Source of the DNA: Polytrichum commune
Lineage: Eukaryota; Streptophyta; Polytrichopsida; Polytrichales; Polytrichaceae
DNA length: 64,000 bases
Assembly (NCBI GenBank): GCA_950295325.1
Contig: OX485803.1
Coordinates: 53,521,554-53,585,553 of the forward strand
Direction of reading: 5' to 3'
The notes under the pieces are model-generated. The model made no database searches, had not been told where the DNA came from, and saw only the letters and a program-made list of their open reading frames with translations. The position numbers and the translations under genes were made by a program. Position 1 is the first letter of the stretch, and each line of letters opens with the position of its first letter. This document shows positions 49,701 through 60,752 of the stretch, piece after piece.

Positions 49701-50419
49701 AAATTGTTATGATGCCTACGCAACTCTCAATCAATTGTAGCGCAAGGATATCTTCGTACAATCTACCACCAAGATCCAAGATTGTTCAACTCGTGTAGGC
49801 TAGTGCCAACCATCAAACTAGGAGGCTGCCATACCATAGCCGGGAAGTCACCACCGAAGGTATGCTTGGCGACTGATGCTTGGCCACTGCTCATAAGAGC
49901 ATCGAGAATCGCCGTTCCGGTGAAAATGCCAATGGCCGAAGTGGAGCATCCTTGATGATCCTCCAAGTCGCACACATCGCTCGCCAACATAGCCACCACT
50001 CTGCTACTGCCACCGACGTCATCCTCATCCACATTCGTTGGAGTTGTCGTCCCTCCTGTCAACACCGCCAATGCAGTGGCCCCATGTGCATCATCGACAT
50101 CCTCCGTCCTGGATGCCTTCAAACCTGAATCCGCCACAGTAGCCTTGATGTCCTCCTCTCTACCGGGCAGTTCAGAATCTGCACTGGAAGATGAAAGGCT
50201 ATCCCTGCCAGGGATTTTGTTGCAAATGCACTCTGAGAAATCAAAGTCGTGGCTACTTCCCACCGGGATGGCGTTCAATGCTTGTGCCGGGGGTGCGTTG
50301 CGGCTCTGTTGATGGACTATGGCGCCCACGGCACATGGCTCCGAGACGTCATCTTTGGAGACCCCACATCCAATTGATTTCAGCAGTTTCATAAACCTCC
50401 CAACCTTGCTGAGCGGCAT
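46783..50419 (-). CDS. Plant gene of unknown function, four-exon model
   Basis: I do not recognise this protein. The model uses exons 50419-49835, 49048-48848, 47744-47576 and 47192-46783 (1365 nt, 454 residues). All junctions are GT/AG and in frame. It starts MPLSKVGRFMKLLKSIGCGV. Residues 1-195 are rich in Ser, Asp and Glu with a GREEDIKATVADSG stretch and look disordered. Residues 196-262 hold scattered Cys/His (VSCTCAQLKVQAHCKHF); these do not fit a zinc finger I know. The C-terminal exon carries NPMDYFADPSS and WHSPLHDLPDSDIENI. No signal peptide or membrane helix is evident. Evidence for a real gene is open exons of 67-195 codons with consistent phases. The alternative exon 2 donor at 48823 creates a stop at the next junction, so 48848 was chosen. 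The 3' end is the least certain. Confidence 0.6.
48021..48772. mobile_element. Foldback element (near-complete inverted repeat), family H, in an intron
   Basis: Left arm 48021-48385 and right arm 48416-48772 are reverse complements with moderate divergence, separated by about 30 bp. The outer ends are AATGTTGG-TTGGTATATAGG on the left and, read in reverse, AATGTTGGACTGGTGTATAGG-like on the right. Inner landmarks GAAATCCTCACTATAGATAC and, in reverse, GAAATCCTCATTATAGATAC sit at the centre. An RNA copy would fold into a hairpin of roughly 360 bp. It lies in intron 2 (47745-48847) of the unknown gene. Partial relatives occur at 26765-26910 and 60040-60500. Confidence 0.9.
49098..49870. repeat. 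Decayed tandem array in intron 1 of the unknown gene, including exon 1 end
   Basis: Four units of about 170-220 bp share TTCTTACAATC-like, ACTGTTCAACTCGTATA-like, GACGATGATGAAGTTGGGAG and TTTAGCGCAAGGATAC blocks. The block GCCGGGAAGTCACCACCGAA near 49840-49862 is the end of exon 1; related forms are at 49317-49353 and 49660-49698. The array runs across most of the intron. Confidence 0.82.
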
Positions 50420-52554
50420 GATTGTTGCTGCACTCAAAATCTTCTTTCAAAACTGGGTAATAGGGGCAAATTTTGCAGTTTCTCCATGTGGATTGATGGT
50501 TCCAAAGCAGGGTGATGACGGCAGATCTGAGGAACAGAAGAGGAATGATGCCGTCGTATTGATATATCTCCACTTAGGGTGAGCTTATTTACGTAATGGC
50601 GGAGTACACTACCATCTCGAGAGAAGACATCATCGCGATTGCTTCCATCATTGTTGTCATGGTGGTGGTTTGAAGTTTCAGCGCTTCTTCCTTTCAAAGG
50701 TGTCCAGCTTTTCGAAGGATTTTTCTTATTGAAGGATTTTCACAAGAGGTTTGCGAAACTCCAAAGGACAGGGAACGTCGTTCGAAGTCCGTGAATGTGC
50801 GGGACCATCAATGTGAGGAGATTTGGGAGATGAATTGCAAATCTGTTCGGCCTCTTGTGACATCCATTCTCGTGTCAGTCACAAAGGCAAGTAACATTCA
50901 GCAGTTGTAAACAGAGTTTCATTAGAATCAGATGAGCTAACCCCATTTCTCATCAGGGACGAAACGCCATTTTCTTGCAAAGAAACGTATGGGCACGGCG
51001 AATGTTGGATTTCTATGTGCCTTGATTTCCTGTCAAGTAGCCGTCGGAGAAATGGCTTTACTCTCCAAATCCTACATGCGAATACCAGCATGCTTCCCTT
51101 TGTTCTATAGTTGGTGCTGAAGGATTAGGATTTCCGCAGTATGCAGAATCCACTCTGTAGTGACCGTGTTTGCAAAAAAACTGCATTTCCTTAAGAAATC
51201 CACTGCGCTGAATCACACAGGCTGATGAACATTGCGTTCACTTAACCCACTGCAGGCTGTAAGTGTGGCTGATGAATATACCTATTCAAGCCACCTGCAT
51301 ATAAAGCTTCAGAATTACATTCAGTGTCCAGTGGTTGGTTCGATCAAATATTTCACTTTGATTAACGGTATGAATCTTCGATACGAACTGCTTGAAGCGA
51401 TCCCAGAAAGTGCACTTAATATTTGGTCGGAATGGTGGAAATTAGGAGGGAGAGCTCGAAAGGTTGATGAGAGAGGTGTGTTACAATGATGAAGACGCTC
51501 CATGAAACCGTCCCAATTGCCAGTTATTGGTTACCCCTGAATAAGCACCCCATCACCCTCCTACGAGTGTACCCTTCCGCATTCTACTGAATTGTGTCTG
51601 AATCCAAATTTACAAAATGATTCACGAAAATGTCTCACATTGAGGAGTGTCAACTGTGATGATTTTTCGGAAATGGGAAACCCTGACGCACCTATTTCCC
51701 ACACCGAAGAGGATAGGATGGGAAGGGTTAGGTTAGCCGGAGTCAGTTGAAGGAGGTGCTGATGGTCAGCTGAAAGTTTTCAAAGGTCACCCCAGAAGGG
51801 TGGCCACTTAATTAGTTTGGTGTTAGCACAACCTTTGGAAAGTCAATGTCAACCCTTTGTGGAAACTGAAGTAAGTCTCTTAAACCACTTCTACCACAAC
51901 CAACATACGCATAACTGGCATTCCCATACATTGACAATAGTTGCGTTGCATTGCATTCTATTCCATGCGTTGCTTTTGTCACTAGTAGCTTGTTTGCGGG
52001 TGTTCTGGAGTTCTGTCTTCAGAGCTACAACACTACAACACTTTTGACGTCGTGTGATTGGTATTTTGAAATTCTCTCACCACAATCTAGAAACATACAC
52101 ATCTGTGAGAAATGCGGGACTGGATAAATTCCCCCAAGCTTAGCCATTTGGAATCTTACATTGATGATGCTGGCCGGTGAGTCACTGGGTCAGTGTGACA
52201 CTGTCCAGTTTGTTAATTATAGTGTTTTAGTTTGTTAGTAGTGTAAGTAGTGTGTTGAACAAGTTCTCTCACCAGAACTAACAAACATACACAAGTGTGG
52301 CAAATAGGGAACTGGATGCCAAATATATCCAAGGTTAGCCATTAATTGAATTCTCATTGATGATGATGGCTACCTAGTCATGCCTGGGTCAGTGAGTGAC
52401 TGTATAAAAAGAAACCCAGTTTGTTGTAGTGTTGGAGTTTGAAGGAGCACAGAGTAATGTACTGAATCACCCAAGTCATCTTGCTACACAGGTCAATCAA
52501 TCAATCAACCAATCGTTTGTTTGTCCTGATGCATGCTTGTTATCTGATTGTTAA
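50420..52554. other. Spacer upstream of the unknown gene and downstream of the protease gene
   Basis: Should hold the promoter of the unknown gene on the left and the protease 3' UTR on the right. Open frames at 50879-51091 (minus) and 51232-51489 (plus) match nothing I know. It includes the tandem pair at 52072-52450. Confidence 0.5.
52072..52450. repeat. Tandem duplication, unit about 192 bp, just downstream of the protease gene
   Basis: Copies at 52072-52263 and 52264-52450 share TTCTCTCACCA, AACATACACA, GGGAACTGGAT/GGGACTGGAT, TTAGCCATT, CATTGATGATG, TGGGTCAGTG and CAGTTTGTT blocks in order. Confidence 0.85.
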
Positions 52555-55500
52555 TTAAGCAGATTTACAATCTAAGGGTGCGAATCCAATTTGCTTGTTC
52601 TGCACGTCATAAACAATGTGGTAGTTCTGTTGCTGGATGTTCCCGAAGATGGCGAGGAACTGAGATGTGCTTTCCACTGCCAGGCACATGGTGTTGGCTT
52701 CCATGAGCACAAATGTGTTGGCCAATGGCAGAGCCAAGTTGACGCCGTCAAGATGGATTGTCAGGGTCGGGAAAGTTGGGGATGTGTCCTTGCTTGTGTT
52801 GAAACAAGTGCTCAGTCCCGAGCTTGAAGTTGTGGTAGGATATGTCACTTGGGCCTTGTATGCCTGCAGCATCACATCCGAGAACACGAAATATGAATGA
52901 AGGTATATAGCAAATCATCATTTCCAAATCTGCCCTAAATCTGCAATGGCGATGAATTACAAATCTAAGTAAGGCTTAAGTGAATTCCGCTCGCTGGCCT
53001 CATCTTTCCAAGAATATTTCTCCTCTTCGTGAAACAATATACCATCAATTCATTAGAAGCATGCTAAGAAGATGGATTGAATTTCACACACCGTCACAAC
53101 AGCGTTGTAGGCTGAGGATTGGAGGTAGGTGATGGTGGTCCCGGAGTCGATGATGGTGCCGCCGGAGCCAGAAGAGCTGATCTGGAACACTTTGGGGTCG
53201 ATGGACAGCTTCGTGGTGCCCACACTGAGACCCGTAATGCCAATGTAATAGTAGGTTGGGTAGTTGGCATTGGCGATGATTGGCGTGTATTTGATGCTCG
53301 ACGCCATAGCTGCGGGCACTGCAGCGTCGCCGAAGTACATTGAGCTCGTCGTTGTGGTGCCGGCAGATAGCCAGTCCACCATGCAGTAGGAGAATTTGTT
53401 CCCGTAGAGTGAGCCTAACTGTGAGTTGTAAGAAACTGGGCCTTGACCTAACCCCAGAATTCCTTCGCCTCCTGTCTGCCCGAATGTGCCCGTGTTGTAG
53501 TATCCGCATCCGAATGCAAACCCATTGATCTGCATTCACACAAACCAAAGGTGCGTAAATTCATTTAATTCCTCTCAACTTGTTCTTCGAAGTAGGATAT
53601 GGGGTAATTCTCTCAACTTCAAGAGTCGTTGCAGCCATGTGAGCAAAAAACATTCTGCGAGCACGATTCATGGCCATCTACATTCTAACTTCCTTCCTCC
53701 ATCCTCATACACGGATTACCTACAGCGTTGTCTCCCTATCTAATTGCTCCACAACTATAAAGCCTCTCTCCGCCTACAAACTGTATCTGGTAAGAAATTT
53801 ATGTAAAAGCCATCCTCTCAAAACTTTCCAAGCACCCCCACCCCATTCCACCCAAATTATGAAAGTATAATTCCCTACTGAGATTCAAGGCAGTGACAAA
53901 CAGTCCGACAAACTAACCTTGTGAAGTTTTTTTATTATTATTATTTAATTTTTAAATTTATTTAATTTTTAAAGTCAATGGTGTTCTGATACACATCTTC
54001 AATCCCACCCCACATCAATCAGGAACATGGTCTATCCAACAAGCTGTACATTCAACATGAACTGGGAGCTGGAAACAACCAATTTGCACAGGAGGAACGT
54101 GATTCCAGCAGATTACCTGGGATTTCATCAATCAGGCACAGAATTACTGAATTTAAAATGCACTGCGAACTGGAAACAATGAATGTGACACTGGAGCTTA
54201 TAATTTAGGGCATTATCGCAGCAGTAGTTTTACCGCAGATTTGCCACCGGTGGTAAGGGCCGCGGTGGTGGTCTCGGTGGAGAAGTAGCCTTGCGTCATG
54301 GAGCCATCGCCGTAAGCGTACCCGTAAGAGCAAGTGCTCGAAGAGCAGGTCTGGCCCAGCAAGTCTCGGCACCTGGCAGTGGAGCAAGAGAGGCGTTTGT
54401 AAGTGGAAGATTTGGAGGGATCAAAAACAGGGTCCGTCTGGGCGAAGCAGGAAGTGCAGGGCTGGCATTGCAGCCACGTCAGGTCACTGCCGGTGTCGAT
54501 GATGATGCTGGCCTTCTGTGGAGGAGTGCCCAGTTCTATGGGGACGATGAACTCTCCGTTTCCAGCTGACTCCGGAAACTGGTAGGAGGGTAGGGAGCTC
54601 CCGAACTTGATGGATTCCCCGGATGATACCGCCTCGTCATCATCCTGATGCAGTAACATCAAGATCATCTTATCAACGGTGTATGCTTAGAATTAAAACT
54701 GATCACTATTTGGCATACAAAGCAATGCAATCTTCAATCTTCCTCAACTTTCTTTATCCAAGTCTGGTTTGAGAAACGATTGTAAACATTGTCGCAAATA
54801 ACTTTTGTGTAAATTCCATTGCAAAACCCTTCAAAATCCGTTGGAAATTGGACACTTAGATTGCCAGCATGAGCGTTTATTTAGCTGATGCTGCCTTTGT
54901 GATCGGAGGCATTGCAACCCGGTTGTTGTAATCGACAACCTATTTGGCGTTAAGTGCAATGCAATCTTCAATCTTCAACAACTTTTTCCCTGTCCAAGTC
55001 TGGATGGAGAAACTGTTGTACCATTGTTGCAAATTAGGATTGAGTGAAAATTCCATTGCAAAAACCTTCAAAATCAGTGTAGAATTGGATGTTTTGAAAG
55101 CTGTAGGGGCGTTTGTTTAGCTGATGCCGTCTTCGTGATCGGAGAACATCGCAACACCAGATGTTGTACATAATTGCGGATCTATTTTGTGGCGACCATT
55201 GCAAAAACCAACATAGTTGTTACTACAGTTCTGTTGTTACTGTTGTCCAAGAGTGCGCTAGTCTAACTCCGAGTAAATGTTTCCAGAGGCTTCATGATGC
55301 CATCATTGTTGCAACTCCAGAGCTGACCCTTATCCAGGTTATGACAATCTATGCATCCAGCTTAAAGTGAGGTGAATTCCAAACTGCATGAAATTAGTGA
55401 AGAAACTGCAATACTATGCCTAACATTCATTAATTAGTGATTTATTATCATGCAAATGAATCAAATTTAACAACTTGAGTAATTAGGTTGCCATCAAGCG

Positions 55501-56099
55501 AATATATGCATGGGGACATACAGTAGTGTCAGCAGCAACGCTTCTGAGGAAGTTGGTACTGGAGTACTTCTCCCTAGCAAGTAGATGATTGAGCCTTCTG
55601 GCGCTCCTCTCCAGTGCACACTGGATGCGAAGAATGCGAGACTCGGGGCCGACCAAGGGAATTCCGGCGCAGCTTGAGTTCCTTGCAACCATCTCCAGCC
55701 TAATCCCTGCAGCTTCTGATGATGATCCAATGGGCTTCTCCTTCGGTTGATCCGTGATTGTGATTGTCAATCCTTGCGGCTCTACAGGTCATGTAACCAA
55801 CCATTATTTGAATACATACCCAAGTTAAGCAATTAGGAACAATGTAAGCCTGCATTCATATTGACATTGAAACAATATCAACACAGATTTTTTCTTGACT
55901 CTGGGCATGGTTATGTGCATCACAAATACATCAGGTGTTAAAGCTTACGTGAAAAGTGGGGTGAAGAATCTCGATCAGGAATTTTATTAGGTCCATCATA
56001 AGGAGTTTCTTCAAGACTCCACCCTTGCACTGAAATGCTCATACAGAGAGCTGCAGCTCCCACCATCATCAACACAAGCAATTGCGTCATTGCCGCCAT
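52555..56099 (-). CDS. Nepenthesin-type aspartic protease (A1B family), secreted
   Basis: Predicted extracellular or vacuolar endopeptidase; substrate unknown. Five exons, 56099-55949, 55781-55522, 54644-54234, 53529-53092 and 52863-52555, total 1569 nt (522 residues), all in frame. A signal peptide (LLVLMMVGAAALCMSISVQG) opens the protein. A long propeptide of roughly 110 residues follows and includes CALERSARRLNHLL. The first catalytic motif is DTGSD at 187 (GTPPQKASIIIDTGSDLTWL). Next comes the nepenthesin cysteine-rich insert (CQPCTSCFAQTDPVFDPSKS through YAYGDGS). The second catalytic motif is DSGT at 402 (GGTIIDSGTTITYL). The end includes IFGNIQQQNYHIVYDV, the family hallmark, and FAPLDC. 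No C-terminal membrane anchor. The ATG three codons later is an alternative start. Confidence 0.95.
54715..55190. repeat. Tandem duplication in protease intron 2, unit about 234 bp
   Basis: Copies at about 54715-54945 and 54949-55190 share GCAATGCAATCTTCAATCTT, TGTCCAAGTCTGG/TATCCAAGTCTGG, ATTCCATTGCAAAA, CCTTCAAAATC, TTTAGCTGATGC and GTGATCGGAG in order. Confidence 0.88.
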
Positions 56100-58640
56100 T
56101 GAATCTGAATAATTCGGCTCCAAACTGCACGAAAGACCACACTTCAACTTTTGCGCACCGGCTCACTATATGTGTGAATCTTCTATTAACCACAACATTA
56201 ATATCCTGGAATCCTACCACATTTCGTCACAAGCGAGTACCACCACCTAACTGTACCAAGATTTTCACCACAACAATATTGAGACATCTAAGTTACCAGA
56301 AGTCCGCTGCTGGCCAAGCCTAGCTCTCTAGGCTGCTTCCGATCTGCAAGGCTCCCTACAAGCTGCAGCAGATCCTGCACTGAAATTCCCAGCTTGGAGG
56401 ATAGGGTTAAATATGTCTGTCGATTGGTCGAAGGCATCAGCTTCTTGTGATGAGTTACTTTGATCATAATGCTGTATTATGATGATGATGACGATGAGGT
56501 GGAGGATGATTAGCAACGACGGATGCGTGAGTTGGTGATGTCGCTAAGTGTGCAAGCAACGCTGCCAACGCCGGAAGTGTGAAGCTGCCGCCTCCCTCCG
56601 GTCCCTTGATCTGCCTGTAGTTGATGCTACAACGTTTCTTTCCAACACAGACAGGGGCAGGCAGACAGATGGAGATGGCTCAAGTGGAAGAATCGAACAA
56701 TCCATCGCCCGAGCACCAACTTACTTCAACTAAAAAATGGGACAAAACTGCATTCTTGCTTGCCTCAAAATGGACATTGAAGTCCACATGCACATCATTA
56801 TGTTTGATTGTAAAGTGAGACAACCATGCTCAACATGAAACCCATGCATTTTAAATCTTTGCTCACCTATGGATGTTTAAGTTAGCTAGTGTTTGATTGT
56901 GAGGTTCAATTCTTGGACACCCATGCATGTTTCTCTAGTTGCCATGCTCAACATGGAAGGGATGGTGTCCACGCCCTTGGATGCTTGATCTAATAACGTA
57001 GGTGGGTGTTATTTGGTTAATTACCCATGATCTCCAACTTCTACCAATTAGATTTCCACAACAAAAACTCACGTCGCATTAGCAAATCTACAATGAAACA
57101 TATGCAACAAGCGGATTGAAAATCGGACCTCCCCTACTTTAGTTATGGTTATTGGAAGTGCATGTTTGTTGATTCCGTAACTGGATACATACGTCCTCCT
57201 GATTGTGTTCACTATTGAGTGTAGGGTAGTTATTAATATTTAAAGATGTAGTCCAATCTCCTTCAAAACATGTGCCTTTATGATGTTTGCTCTTTGGTCC
57301 TCACCGAACCACTCACCGATCATATACTAGGGGTTCGATTAAAAAAAGTAATTGTATAGCACCCACATACCTTAGGTATTTAGTCTTAACACTACAAGCA
57401 TAGGCATGTCTTGGACAATTGACACGCATCTCTTGGGCAATTGAAAACTTGTAAGAAATTTGCAAATCTAGCACATTGGTAATTTTTGCATTGTGCTTTC
57501 ACCGACATAGAACGATCTCAAGACAATTGTCTAAGACTCATATGTTGGTAGTGTAATGTGTGCTACATCTAAAACAAAATCACCACTTTGGTGTACAAAA
57601 GATGAGTTTTATAAGATTCACAACAATTGCTTCAGCACATTGCATTTGAAAGTCGACATGGAGAATGTGAGAAAGCAACAGTTTTTATGTTACCCTGAAA
57701 TGTTATGATCTCATGAGCATTTAACGCTTGCATGATGATGATTGGTGAGGTCTATGGTTGAATATCGTACAACTTTGAAGTCATTACTAATGTGGAGTAG
57801 TACCGTGAAGTAATGAAGGAATGGAGTCATTTAAATGATAAATAATGATCATCTTAACACATTTGGAATCAATTTTAGGATGCTATAAGGTTCTTGTGCA
57901 ATGTTTTAATTGCATGGATGTCTTATATGAGAGCTTACTTACAGATTTTGTTTTAGGGTTTAGGGTTTTTGGAGATGGAACCCATTTACGTCCAAATATT
58001 TTGTATTTTCGTTGCATTCAACTAGTGAAAGGGGACCACCGCTTGCACATAGATATTTGCACGTCAAGTATTCCCTTGCTTTTCAAAATGCAAATCTAGG
58101 AGCATCATATGTACTTTATTAACCATCTAAGAAAAAATTTCATTGTTATTTTTTATTAGTGTGGTGAGTGGTTGTAAATGAGTCTAGCATTGTCAACATA
58201 TTGCATTAAAATTATTAAAAAAAATAAAAAAATACACTTGTATCAGAATACCGGCATGAATGTGAGCATGTTGGCCTTGTGTTGATCACGGCGTGCCGTG
58301 ATGCAACATTAGGTTTTTGCCTCTTTTTGGAGGTGGGCTCTAGTAGCGTAATAGTTATCCTTTATCATTAGGGTGGGGGACATGTGTTTAGGGGGACAGA
58401 TATCAACATATAGATATCCGATTTGGCAAGATGAAAGTCATTGAGCTTTTACTGATCATGAGATTAGGGTGGGTTTTCACTAGGGTCCAAGATCAAAGGA
58501 ACACCAAACTCGAGCAACCCTATTGTTCAAGAGCAAAACTTTGGACCCAAGGCATTCACACTTAGATCCAAGTCTAAGGCATAAAAGAAATGATGTCGCA
58601 TTGCCACTTTCCGGTCGAATCTTTGTTACAAGTCCCAATT
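56100..58640. other. Protease promoter region and repeat-rich spacer
   Basis: 56100-56900 should hold the protease promoter; small open frames there match nothing. 57190-57390 is an inverted family A copy. No other feature could be recognised. Confidence 0.45.
57190..57390 (-). repeat. Dispersed repeat family A, copy 11 (inverted, truncated)
   Basis: In reverse it reads CCTAAGGTATGTGGGTGCTA, then GGACCAAAGAGCAAACATCA and GATTGGACTACATCTT, following the family order from the 5' end. Confidence 0.65.
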
Positions 58641-58650
58641 CAAGAAACTA

Positions 58651-59037
58651 CATTAAATATTATTGTATTTAGTGTCACCAATTCTATTTGTCTTGGTCAA
58701 TACTAAAATGTAAACCGCCTATGTAGTGACATATATGAACACTAAATGTAAACCTAGCATTATTTGTCATTCCTTGTAAAAAAAAATTGGGCATTGAAGA
58801 CTTACAATGTTGCAATTATTGTCACTTACTAAGTGATTTTTCATCCAAACTTCAATCATCAATGATAATACTTCATTACATAAATGTCAAGATGCAAAAT
58901 ACCGAAATAAAAGTGGATGGCTTAAAATTCAGTCGGGACGACAATAATTGTATACTTATTCATTAGAAGTGTTATTAGAAAAGTTACCACATCGACACAA
59001 AGTGCCATAATATGACACTAAATGCAATATTTAGCGC
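58651..59037. mobile_element. MITE family F, copy 2 (inverted relative to copy 1)
   Basis: Left end ATTAAATATTATTGTATTTA then GTGTCACC; right end in reverse GCGCTAAATATTGCATTTAG. The interior phrases TATTTGTCATTCCTTG and TCACTTACTAAGTGATTTTT match copy 1 in reverse. It interrupts a sequence whose halves (58450-58640 and 59050-59160) both carry GGACCC/CAAG phrases. Confidence 0.78.
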
Positions 59038-59454
59038 ACTCCACCCATAGTTTGAGAAACCAATCTTCAAGCTAGGGTCCACTCTTGAGCCGGGACGTAA
59101 GGCATGAAGGGGTGTTTTGGACCCCAAGTTTCATGGGACCCAGTCCATAGAACAAACGTTCCCTTAGTGATCTAACTTATTGTCCTTGTTAGTTGATGAC
59201 GAGTGATTTCAAAGGCATGTTTTACATGATACATCATGTGTAGGTGGCCGGGAATATGGATTATGAATGTGGAAAATGAATCGTTAAGTGGGTCATTTTC
59301 ATGCTCTCCAACTTCTACTAGGTTGATTTATGCAACAAAATTTATGTTGCATTAGCAAATCTACAATGAAACAACAACAAAAATCGGATCAGAATCGGGC
59401 TTCCCTTTAGTTAGTTATGTTTATTGAAAGTGCAGATGTGTTGATTCATTGAAT

Positions 59455-59915
59455 GATTACCTAGGTCACCCGTGGTTGTGTTGGTTATGGAGTGTAGAAC
59501 GGTTGACAAATTTTGAGCACATGGTCCAATTCTTTTACAAACGTTTGTTGGTTTTGTTCTTATATCTAACCTAACCACACACCACTAAAATATAGCTATC
59601 TAATTAAGATACATAACCAAATAAGGCATGCATACATGATTCATATCTTCATGTTTTGCTCCCAATCTAAACTTGTCCTCCACTAAACCTCACTAAGACT
59701 AAGGAATGTGGCCCCTATTGTGGCACTTCCAACCCCACAAACATTTATGGCTTGTGGATCAACTCAGGTCTTGTCTCATACATAGCTAGCAATGGTGTAT
59801 CTCACATATGGTCATTTCAAGTTTCAATAATGGAGTTGAGATACAAAGGTTGTAGGAGATCATAGTGAAGAGTCCCTTTCCTATGTAAGTGTTACATTAA
59901 CCTTGCCCACTGTGT
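59455..59915 (-). repeat. Dispersed repeat family A, copy 12 (inverted; possibly two fragments)
   Basis: In reverse, 59640-59455 reads AAGGCATGCCTTATTTGG-like, GTGGTTAGGTTAGATAT and GGACCATGTGCTCAAAATTT. 59900-59700 in reverse has GAAATGACCATATGTGAG and GTGGGGTTGGAAGTGCCACA. The order suggests two inverted fragments or a rearranged copy. Confidence 0.6.
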
Positions 59916-60039
59916 TTACAATTGGAAATCAAATGATTAATATATTCTGAGCACATAGTCCAATATATAGAGAGAGATATATAATGTCAAGGAGTGGTCT
60001 ACATATAGCATCTAAGAACCTTCATATCTAGGTAACATT

Positions 60040-60500
60040 ACCCTAGTGTCAATACATTGGTACTATGATAGTATTTTAATTCAAGTGGAATCGCCTTGTA
60101 ATACCCACCAAATCTTTCATATTGACTCATAATGCAATTTTGATATTGGTCGGACATGTTCTTTGAGGAGGGAAGGAATTATCATGGGTACGAGAATACC
60201 TCTCATCCATCCAACATAAGAACTTGATTCCTTATATATGTGTTGCTGATTCATCTGAAATGACCTCGAGTGGACTAATTCAGGGTTTGTAAAGCTAATT
60301 CCAGAGTCAAATCAATTGAACAAAGTAACATCCAGTCGCATACTGTTTCAAGTCTTTTATATCGGATGAATGACCGGTACACTTGTATATGATAATTCAC
60401 ACTCCCCATTCTTTGAGACCGGTGTTTTTATATAGTGTATTGATACCATGCATTTGCCTATATACCGGTCCAACATCGGTTTCCACCATTTTGCGGTCCC
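60040..60500. repeat. Family H foldback relative, interrupted
   Basis: 60040-60165 matches the right arm of 48021-48772 (ACATTACCCTAGTGTCAATA, TAATACCCACCAAAT, ACTCATAATGCAATTTTGAT). 60438-60500 matches its outer end (TTGATACCATGCATTTGCCT, ACCGGTCCAACATCGGTTTC). About 270 bp of unrelated sequence lies between them. Confidence 0.7.
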
Positions 60501-60752
60501 TATATAATAAAATCTCGTAACATACGTGAGCAAAAAGCCCGTGTGTTAAAATTACTTCGGGGTGAAGTAAGTGAGCTCCAGCCTTTGTGGAGTATTCTCT
60601 TAAAAGTCACAACAAAAGCCACTTGAAAGCGCCCTTTAATTGACTAACCTCCTTCTCTCCTTCTTTGGAAGTATACGATATTTAATTAATTGATTGATTA
60701 ATTAATGACCTTAAGTGCCCATGTTACTAAAGCTTTGGCAACCAACCTCGCT

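Noticed and set aside
49098-49870. CRISPR-like or satellite array
   Set aside because: Units of about 200 bp are too long and diverged, and one edge is an exon. This is a plant intron.
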